Shown here piece after piece: positions 5,606 through 10,884 of a DNA stretch of 10,884 nt. Every line of letters begins with the position of its first letter. The first letter of the stretch is position 1. The translations under genes were made by a program, and so were the position numbers. Source of the DNA: NBML01 sp029939535 (GTDB lineage: Bacteria; Desulfobacterota; Desulfobacteria; Desulfobacterales; Desulfobacteraceae). The notes beneath the pieces were generated by a model. It was not told the DNA's origin. It made no database searches and saw nothing but the letters and a program-made list of their open reading frames with translations. The stretch spans positions 1 to 10,884 of the forward strand of contig JAOZST010000129.1 in NCBI GenBank assembly GCA_029939535.1, written 5' to 3'.

Positions 5606-7015
5606 CCAGCCGATGGTCAGGTAATCATGCATGGAGTTGGCTGCAGCACGGCCAGCACCCATGGCAAGGATAACAGTGGCAGCACCTGTAACGATGTCAC
5701 CCCCTGCCCAGACACCTTTTTTGGAGGTCTTGCCCGTAACAGGATCTGCAACGATATTGCCCCATCTGTTAAGATTCAGATTCGGGGTTGAGTTGGTCAA
5801 AAGCGGGTTTGCATTTGATCCCACAGAAACCACAACCAGGTCGCAGTCAAATCTGTACTCAGATCCTTTAATGGGGACTGGTCTTCTCCTGCCCGAATCA
5901 TCGGGTTCTCCCAATTCCATTTTCAGGCATTCCATGCCCGTAAGGCGACCATTTTCATCCCCAAAAAACTGGGTGGGATTGGTCAGTAAAACAAATTCAA
6001 TTTTTTCTTCCTGTGCATGGTGAAGTTCTTCTTCCCTGGCAGGCATTTCATCCCTGGATCGTCTGTAAACCACCTTTACGGAATCAGCACCCAGGCGCAT
6101 GGCAGTCCTGGCTGAATCCATGGCAACGTTTCCAGCACCCAGGACCACTACATTTTTACCCCTTGCAATGGGGGTGTCATATTCCGGGAAGAGATATCCT
6201 TTCATCAGGTTTGTACGGGTCAGGTATTCATTGGCAGAGTAAATACCAATGAGGTTTTCACCGGCAATATTCATGAATCTCGGCAGACCTGCTCCCACAC
6301 CTATATAGGCTGCATCATAGCCTTCTTCAAAAAGTTCATCAATGGTTACCGAGGCGCCTACAACTGTATTGCAGTCAATGTTGGCACCCATTTTTTCCAG
6401 GGTGGCAACCTCTGAGGCAACAATTTCCTTGGGCAGCCTGAACTCGGGAATACCATAGACGAGAACTCCGCCTGGTTTATGAAATGCTTCAAAAATTGTA
6501 ACCTCATGCCCCTTGAGCAAAAGGTCACCCGCAACCGTAAGGCCCGAGGGGCCGGAGCCGATAACCGCAATTTTTTTACCTGTTTTGCCTTCAACAGCAG
6601 GAACGCCGCCGGAGCCATTTTTCCGTTCATAATCAGCTGCAAATCTTTCCAGGTATCCAATGGCAACTGGCTGGCCTTTTTTACCCACAATACAACGGCC
6701 TTCACATTGTTCTTCCTGGGGACATACCCTGCCGCAGACAGCTGGAAGGGCGTTTCGTTCCCATAATTTATTGGCTGCTCCGGAAAAATCTCCTTCAGCA
6801 ATCAACTTGATAAATCCTGGAATACCGACAGAGACAGGGCATCCGTCCACACAGAGTGGCTTTTTGCATTGAAGACATCGTTTGGCCTCGGCAATGGCCA
6901 TCTCAGGGGTGAGTCCAAGGGGGACTTCCTCGAAATTTCTGCGCCTGATATCTGGGTTTTGCTCGGGCATTTTTGCCCGGGGCGTTTTTTCTTTTTTAGG
7001 TTTTTTTTCTGCCAT
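5603..7015 (-). CDS. nfnB: NADH-dependent reduced ferredoxin:NADP+ oxidoreductase, large subunit NfnB (GltA/SudA-type flavoprotein)
   Basis: Large subunit of a bifurcating transhydrogenase that couples NADH and reduced ferredoxin oxidation to NADP+ reduction, or the reverse. The 470-residue product has two N-terminal four-Cys sets for [4Fe-4S] clusters: C47, C50, C55, C59 and C94, C98, C104, C108. An FAD Rossmann motif IAVIGSGPSG follows (149-158), then an NADP Rossmann motif VVVLGAGNVAMDSA (289-302), YRRSRDEMPAREEE (317-330), and a C-terminal FAD motif VWAGGDIVTGAATV. The frame stays open upstream to 7237, but the ATG at 7015 has an excellent GGAGGA and removes a 188-bp overlap with nfnA, so it is chosen. 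It follows nfnA after 34 bp. The same fold is often annotated as glutamate synthase small chain (gltA); the adjacent nfnA and absence of a large GOGAT subunit favour NfnB. A sulfide dehydrogenase (SudA) activity cannot be excluded. Confidence 0.88.
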   Translation of the reverse strand: MAEKKPKKEKTPRAKMPEQNPDIRRRNFEEVPLGLTPEMAIAEAKRCLQCKKPLCVDGCPVSVGIPGFIKLIAEGDFSGAANKLWERNALPAVCGRVCPQEEQCEGRCIVGKKGQPVAIGYLERFAADYERKNGSGGVPAVEGKTGKKIAVIGSGPSGLTVAGDLLLKGHEVTIFEAFHKPGGVLVYGIPEFRLPKEIVASEVATLEKMGANIDCNTVVGASVTIDELFEEGYDAAYIGVGAGLPRFMNIAGENLIGIYSANEYLTRTNLMKGYLFPEYDTPIARGKNVVVLGAGNVAMDSARTAMRLGADSVKVVYRRSRDEMPAREEELHHAQEEKIEFVLLTNPTQFFGDENGRLTGMECLKMELGEPDDSGRRRPVPIKGSEYRFDCDLVVVSVGSNANPLLTNSTPNLNLNRWGNIVADPVTGKTSKKGVWAGGDIVTGAATVILAMGAGRAAANSMHDYLTIGW

Positions 7016-7018
7016 ACT

Positions 7019-7024
7019 TCCTCC
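7019..7024 (-). promoter_or_regulatory. Ribosome binding site deciding the nfnB start
   Basis: GGAGGA on the minus strand ends 3 nt before the ATG at 7015. It selects this start over the ATG-rich upstream extension that runs inside nfnA. Confidence 0.8.
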
Positions 7025-7049
7025 GTATATACAACCGTTACCGGTATTT

Positions 7050-7883
7050 TTATTGTATTTTACAATTTTTATAGGCATCCATGCTTGTTTTTTCATCTTC
7101 AAGATAGGATGCAAGACGTTTGGCAAGCTCATCAAAATCAACCTTGTGGGCATCAAATTCAGGCCCGTCAACGCAGGCAAATTTAGTGTCTCCCCCAACG
7201 GTAACACGGCAGCAGCCGCACATGCCAGTGCCATCAACCATAATGGGATTCAGGCTCACAAGGGTTTTGACATTTTTTTCCTTGGTGATGAGGCTGCAGA
7301 ATTTCATCATGGGTATGGGACCGATGGCAACCACCATGTCAATATCATCTTTTTCCAGCACATCTTTTAATACATCCGTTACAAATCCGTGGTGGCCTTC
7401 AGATCCGTCATCTGTACAGATGTGAAAATTATGGGATGCATTTCTCATTTTTTCTTCCATTATGAGAAGATCATAACTTCTAGAGCCCAGAATTGTTGTG
7501 ACCTCATTGCCTGCCTCTTTAAGGGCCCGGGTGATGGGATGGAGCACGGCAATACCGGTTCCGCCGCCGACACATACAACTTTTCCAACCTTTTCAATGT
7601 GGGTTGGAGCCCCAAGGGGGCCGATCAGGGCATAATATTCATCCCCTACCTTCAGATCCTTGAACCGTGCAGTTGATTTCCCAACGACCATGTAAATAAT
7701 GGTTATGGTTCCTTTTTCAGGATCAGTGTCTGCCATGGTCAAAGGGATCCGTTCTCCTGTCTCGTCTGCCTGGAGTATTACAAATTGTCCTGGCTTGGCT
7801 TTACGGGAGATTCGGGGTGCCTCTATTTCGTTAAGGATGATGGTCCCCTGTGCCATTTCCTCACGAGTTACAATTTTTGCCAT
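7050..7883 (-). CDS. nfnA: NADH-dependent reduced ferredoxin:NADP+ oxidoreductase, small subunit NfnA (SudB-type, FNR fold)
   Basis: Partner of NfnB and the NAD(H)-side subunit. The 277-residue protein has a ferredoxin-reductase fold. An N-terminal FAD-binding barrel contains PGQFVIL (31-37) and ERIPLTM (44-50). The nucleotide-binding domain has VVCVGGGTGIA (102-112), followed by ILGSRS (131-136) and a conserved AIGPIPMM segment (186-193). The C-terminal iron-sulfur site is spaced like PyrK (x4, x2, x11) but reads D217, C222, C225, C237, with Asp in the first ligand position. An Asp ligand to the [2Fe-2S] cluster is known in NfnA, which separates it from PyrK. The start at 7883 has AGGAGG just upstream; the frame extends 13 codons further, to 7922, without support. 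It is the first gene of the nfnAB operon. Generic names are sulfide dehydrogenase subunit beta or dihydroorotate dehydrogenase-like FAD/NAD-binding protein. Confidence 0.88.
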   Translation of the reverse strand: MAKIVTREEMAQGTIILNEIEAPRISRKAKPGQFVILQADETGERIPLTMADTDPEKGTITIIYMVVGKSTARFKDLKVGDEYYALIGPLGAPTHIEKVGKVVCVGGGTGIAVLHPITRALKEAGNEVTTILGSRSYDLLIMEEKMRNASHNFHICTDDGSEGHHGFVTDVLKDVLEKDDIDMVVAIGPIPMMKFCSLITKEKNVKTLVSLNPIMVDGTGMCGCCRVTVGGDTKFACVDGPEFDAHKVDFDELAKRLASYLEDEKTSMDAYKNCKIQ

Positions 7884-7888
7884 TCCTT

Positions 7889-7894
7889 CCTCCT
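7889..7894 (-). promoter_or_regulatory. Ribosome binding site deciding the nfnA start
   Basis: A perfect AGGAGG on the minus strand lies 5 nt before the ATG at 7883, so the short upstream extension to 7922 is unlikely to be translated as part of the protein. Confidence 0.8.
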
Positions 7895-7972
7895 GTTCTG
7901 AAAAACCTTTATTTGACAGCAATTGCCGTAAAATTCTGATTTTAAGTTTATTTATGGCGCAAAAAAGAAATA

Positions 7973-8001
7973 ATATTAGTCAAATTTATCTATAAAATCA
8001 A
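7973..8001 (-). promoter_or_regulatory. Weak candidate promoter for nfnAB
   Basis: TTGATT (8001-7996) and TAATAT (7978-7973) on the minus strand are 17 bp apart, giving a leader of about 80 nt to the nfnA start. The DNA is AT-rich, so chance matches are likely. No clear FNR, Rex or other operator palindrome was seen in 7884-8040. Confidence 0.25.
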
Positions 8002-8090
8002 GTAGAAAAGAAAATGGTCAGCAATTCTCGATGAATCATATTCATAAAAAGAATTGAATTTTTTGTGTCGTAGATCATAATTCAGTCCAA

Positions 8091-8330
8091 TTATGAACAT
8101 TCAAATTTGGTTCTACAGTATTGATAATGCCCGCAGGAAAGCTGAAAAATTTGATGCATGTAAAAAGCCAAAAGATTCATGAGCAAAAAATTATATGCAA
8201 GATTATTATGCCCATGACCATAATTGTGAGTCGCATGATAGCCTTGATTTTTCAGAGTATTGAAAGTTTCATTTTCAATTTTCCATCTTGCTCTTCCGCA
8301 TTTGACAAGCTCTTTGATATTTTTTAACCA
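8091..8330 (-). pseudogene. C-terminal remnant of a DDE-type transposase
   Basis: Reading the minus strand from 8330 gives 79 sense codons and then TAA, with no start codon at the 5' end. The peptide contains CGRARWKIENETFNTLKNQG (residues 11-30), then HNYGHGHNNLAYNF and LLMNLLAFYMHQIF. I recognise this as the C-terminal part of a DDE transposase; the IENE segment holds the probable catalytic Glu. Beyond the stop, a reading frame shifted by one base continues with WTEL, a TGA stop, then STTQKIQF to about 8051, which resembles the expected tail of such proteins. That indicates a frameshift plus a nonsense change. All of the N-terminal two-thirds is absent. The relic begins directly after the kinase stop codon, in the same frame. 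The exact IS family is not assigned. Confidence 0.75.
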
Positions 8331-10790
8331 TTATTCTTTTACAATCAGGGATCTTTCTATCAATTGATTAATGCAGTATATATAATCTTTATTCTTGCAG
8401 GGTTTGGATAAATGATCAACATAGACATCTTTTTGTTTCAACTCTTTTATGGATTCTAAAAATTCAATATTGCCGGAAACAAACAGGATTGGAATCGTTT
8501 TATCTGTTGCTCTGATATGATTATACACGGTCATTCCGTTAATTTTTCCTGGAAGCACATAATCCAGACTTACAAAATCATATTCATTTCTATCAAACAG
8601 ATCCATTGCAACCTGTCCATTATTTGCAGTATCAACTTTGTGGTGACAAGGGTCTTGTGTTAGTATTCTGTATTGCACATCGGATATTGCCGGCTCATCC
8701 TCCACCAGTAGAATATATTTATTAAAATGCTTTATTTCTTCTTGAAGCGCTGTTTTTTCTTTGATGGTTAATTCTTTTTTTATCACCGGCAGACGGATCA
8801 TAAATTTCGTGCCCGAACCAAATTCAGACACAATTGAAATATCACCCTTGTGTTGTTCAAGATATTTTTTTACGTTGGCCATTCCATAACCGGTTCCTTT
8901 GATGCCTCTTTTATATGACTCGGTCACATCCTTGCTTCCTTTCAATGTAAAAGAGGGTTCATAAATTTTCTCAAAATGTTCCTGCAAAATCCCACACCCA
9001 TTGTCCTCAATTTCAAAGCAGATCTTATCATCAAGACAATAGGTTCGAATTATTATTCTGGGATGTTCCGACATGCTTGTAGCATGGATTGAGTTCTGGA
9101 TAAGATTGACAAGGGCATGCTCGATCATTCCGGCATCAGCCAGTAAATCAGGGATATTGGGTTTGTCTTCCCGTATCAGTTCAATGCCCTGGAGGTCCTT
9201 TTTTAACAGGTTGAGAACCAAATCAATTTTCTCGCTGATTCTGAAGAATTCCTGCCTGGGCTCATGATCTTTGGCAAAGGCAACCAGATTTTTGGTTAAA
9301 TTTTTTCCTCGCAGGGTCTGCTCAAATATTAATTCAAGTGTTTTTTTTATCTCCTCATCTTTGCAATCCATTAAAGAGAGCTCGGTATTTCCCAGAATAA
9401 TGCCCAGAATATTATTAAAATCATGGGCCATTTTTCCATCAAGCCTGCCAACCAGTGCCAGCTTTTTTTGTTCCCCTGCAATTTTTTGAGCCGCTATCTT
9501 TTCTTGTTCAGCGTATTTGCGGTCTGTAATATCTTCAGCAATAACAATAGTCATTGGTTTTTCCTCATCAAGCTGCAAAGAGGCAGAATTGAGCTGACAA
9601 TCGAAAATTGATCCGTCTTTACGGACCCATTGAGTTTCAATGGGAACATTGGAATCCTGTAATGCAGCACTTTTAAACCATTGAGCCACCAGATCCAGGT
9701 GTGACTTTTCCTGATATAATACTTTGATATCTTGCCCTTCCAATTCGCCATCTGCATACCCTAACATCCTGGCCATGGCTGGATTGTGCCAACTTAACAC
9801 CCGGCCCCTGGACAAACCGATTCCCAAAGGTGATGCAGCAAGAATGGCCCGCAGGGTTTTTTCTGATTTTGAAAGCTCTTTTGTCCTGACAGCCACCATT
9901 TGCCTCAATTTAAAATTCCAGAACCATCCCAGCAGGGCCACCAGGAAAATGCCCCCCAGTAAAATAAAAAAATACGGGGAAAATCGATGCATCCAGGAAG
10001 AAATCGGCGCGTACCGGGTACCGATCCATTTTTTGTTAATCCGGTCAAGCACACCATTTTTTTGTGCTGTTTCAATGCCTTTGTTCATAATGCTGACAAG
10101 CAGGGGATTTGGATCTTTTGCCCCCATACTGTTTTGACCGATGTACAATGGGTCACCAACTTTTTTAATCTGTTCAGTAAGGTTGTTTGAAAAGATATGG
10201 TACAAAACAATTTGTTCATCACCAATGATTGCATCTGCTTTGCCTGCAATTACAAGATCAGTTGCTTCACCAAAATTTGTGGTATAAACAAAAGAACAGG
10301 GAATATTGCTTTTCTCCAGAAACTCCTGGGCATAATCACCGGTCTGCATTGCAATAGTTTTGCCGTTAAGATCATTTATTCCTTTTATATCCGGCCTTTC
10401 AGCGGCCACAAAAATAGAAGCAGGAACTTTAAATATTACTTTTGTAAAGTCAAACACCTCATCGCGCTTTTTACTGTAAAATAAACTGGTGAGAATATCC
10501 GCCTTGCCTGACAGCACTGCATTCTGCGCCTCCTTGAAAGAACCATCAGTAAAATGAACTTTGAATCCGAATTCAGTAGAAATCCAGCGCACCAGATCAA
10601 TACACATGCCTTTACGATCTCCGTCAGAGCCAAGAAATTCAAAGGGAGGATAATGAGTTTGACTCACAAAAACAATAGTGCTTTTTTCTTTAAGGTATTC
10701 CTCTTCCACGATTGAAAGCGACACAGACTGTGCCTCTGCTAGCCCATGGGTGAGGCAAAATAGTATGGCTGTTGCAAAAAAGTATTTCAT
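8331..10790 (-). CDS. Hybrid sensor histidine kinase with periplasmic solute-binding sensor, PAS and receiver domains
   Basis: An 819-residue inner-membrane sensor. Residues 1-20 form a signal peptide with probable cleavage after AEA. Residues about 38-258 are a bacterial extracellular solute-binding domain (family 3), seen in YPPFEF, CIDLVRWI, GKADILTSLFYSKKRDEVFDFT and GKTIAMQTGDYA. One transmembrane helix follows (about 273-291), then a PAS domain (about 308-425) ending ITDRK. The dimerisation/phosphoacceptor helix is MAHDFNNILG with H456. The ATPase domain shows NLIQNSIHA (N-box, 562-570), DNGCG (596-600) and GTGYGMA (632-638). The C-terminal receiver (about 691-812) has E697/D698, phosphoacceptor D743, S772 and K797. 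All catalytic residues are present. The ligand is probably a small polar molecule such as an amino acid, which is inference. AGGA precedes the ATG at 10790, inside the end of the upstream gene, and start and stop overlap as TAATG, so translation is coupled. No separate response regulator or HPt protein is visible. Confidence 0.93.
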   Translation of the reverse strand: MKYFFATAILFCLTHGLAEAQSVSLSIVEEEYLKEKSTIVFVSQTHYPPFEFLGSDGDRKGMCIDLVRWISTEFGFKVHFTDGSFKEAQNAVLSGKADILTSLFYSKKRDEVFDFTKVIFKVPASIFVAAERPDIKGINDLNGKTIAMQTGDYAQEFLEKSNIPCSFVYTTNFGEATDLVIAGKADAIIGDEQIVLYHIFSNNLTEQIKKVGDPLYIGQNSMGAKDPNPLLVSIMNKGIETAQKNGVLDRINKKWIGTRYAPISSWMHRFSPYFFILLGGIFLVALLGWFWNFKLRQMVAVRTKELSKSEKTLRAILAASPLGIGLSRGRVLSWHNPAMARMLGYADGELEGQDIKVLYQEKSHLDLVAQWFKSAALQDSNVPIETQWVRKDGSIFDCQLNSASLQLDEEKPMTIVIAEDITDRKYAEQEKIAAQKIAGEQKKLALVGRLDGKMAHDFNNILGIILGNTELSLMDCKDEEIKKTLELIFEQTLRGKNLTKNLVAFAKDHEPRQEFFRISEKIDLVLNLLKKDLQGIELIREDKPNIPDLLADAGMIEHALVNLIQNSIHATSMSEHPRIIIRTYCLDDKICFEIEDNGCGILQEHFEKIYEPSFTLKGSKDVTESYKRGIKGTGYGMANVKKYLEQHKGDISIVSEFGSGTKFMIRLPVIKKELTIKEKTALQEEIKHFNKYILLVEDEPAISDVQYRILTQDPCHHKVDTANNGQVAMDLFDRNEYDFVSLDYVLPGKINGMTVYNHIRATDKTIPILFVSGNIEFLESIKELKQKDVYVDHLSKPCKNKDYIYCINQLIERSLIVKE

Positions 10791-10884
10791 TATAATCCTG
10801 TTATTGAATACAGTATGGTTTTTAAACGTTTTTCGCTCTCTTCCAATGCGGCCTGGGATAGTTTACGTTCGGTGATATTGCGGG
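10790..10884 (-). CDS. C-terminal tail of a PAS-containing signalling protein (partial)
   Basis: The minus-strand frame from 10882 encodes 30 residues and then TAA at 10792-10790. The peptide begins RNITERKLSQAALEESEK, the usual end of a PAS/PAC domain followed by a charged helical linker, and continues RLKTILYSITGL before stopping. In multi-PAS proteins this RLKTILxSI segment normally opens the next PAS domain, so the protein ends oddly early. The stop overlaps the start of the hybrid kinase by one base. The rest of the gene lies outside the window, so the protein type (kinase, GGDEF or other) cannot be told. Confidence 0.6.
   Translation of the reverse strand, partial: RNITERKLSQAALEESEKRLKTILYSITGL

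Noticed and set aside
5603..7015. Calling the large flavoprotein a glutamate synthase small subunit
   Set aside because: No large GOGAT subunit is adjacent, and the cotranscribed FNR-type gene with the Asp/Cys iron-sulfur site fits NfnA.
7016..7237. N-terminal extension of nfnB giving a 544-residue protein
   Set aside because: It would overlap nfnA by 188 bp, the added residues match no GltA/NfnB N-terminus, and a strong GGAGGA precedes the ATG at 7015.
6882..7370. Plus-strand 162-codon open frame across the nfnA-nfnB junction
   Set aside because: It is antisense to two clearly recognised genes and shows low-complexity Phe-rich translation of no known family.
8121..8327. Plus-strand 68-codon open frame in the nfnA-kinase gap
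   Set aside because: It is antisense to the transposase relic, which explains the sequence better. It has no convincing ribosome binding site and no recognisable product.
1..10884. CRISPR array, tRNA, rRNA or prophage features
   Set aside because: No regularly spaced repeats, tRNA-like arms or phage genes were seen. The only repeats are the short tandem ones listed.

Overview
The window looks like chromosomal DNA of an anaerobic, low-to-mid GC bacterium, most likely a sulfate-reducing Desulfobacterota (Desulfobacterales-like). This is an inference from the gene set: an NfnAB-type ferredoxin/NADPH transhydrogenase, a CooT nickel protein beside a DUF3842 protein, a menaquinone-type UbiE/MenG methyltransferase, and a periplasmic-binding hybrid histidine kinase. 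No sequence search was run. There is no phage, plasmid or CRISPR signature; the only mobile trace is a decayed transposase fragment.

Layout, left to right. At 1-102 (minus) is the N-terminal start of a membrane protein that runs off the window, with a plausible sigma70-type promoter behind it. At 193-930 (minus) is ubiE/menG, carrying an unusual three-copy KGSG insertion. A divergent intergenic region with a 15-bp tandem repeat leads to dnaJ (1084-2187, plus), followed 22 bp later by a QueD/6-pyruvoyl-tetrahydropterin synthase gene (2210-2593, plus). Converging on it with only 8 bp between is a COG2509-like FAD-dependent dehydrogenase (2602-3978, minus). From a shared divergent region, tmk (4163-4792), a DUF3842 gene (4845-5273) and cooT (5288-5476) run on the plus strand as a likely operon.

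The nfnA-nfnB pair (7883 down to 5603, minus) comes next and ends at a good rho-independent terminator near 5493-5538. Its two subunits carry all the cofactor motifs expected of the electron-bifurcating NADH-dependent reduced ferredoxin:NADP+ oxidoreductase, including the characteristic Asp in place of one Cys at the [2Fe-2S] site. The 447-bp stretch between nfnA and the next gene holds a truncated, frameshifted C-terminal piece of a DDE transposase plus AT-rich leader DNA. It abuts the stop codon of a large hybrid sensor kinase (8331-10790, minus; signal peptide, solute-binding domain, TM, PAS, HisKA, HATPase, receiver). The kinase start overlaps (TAATG) the stop of an upstream gene, of which only a PAS-linker-like tail is visible (10790-10884).

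Functionally the region mixes housekeeping genes (quinone methylation, protein folding, dTMP phosphorylation), anaerobic redox balancing (NfnAB) and signalling. The part with most scope for undescribed biology is the DUF3842-CooT pair: a Rossmann-like protein of unknown function next to a small Ni(II)-binding protein tied to carbon monoxide dehydrogenase maturation.
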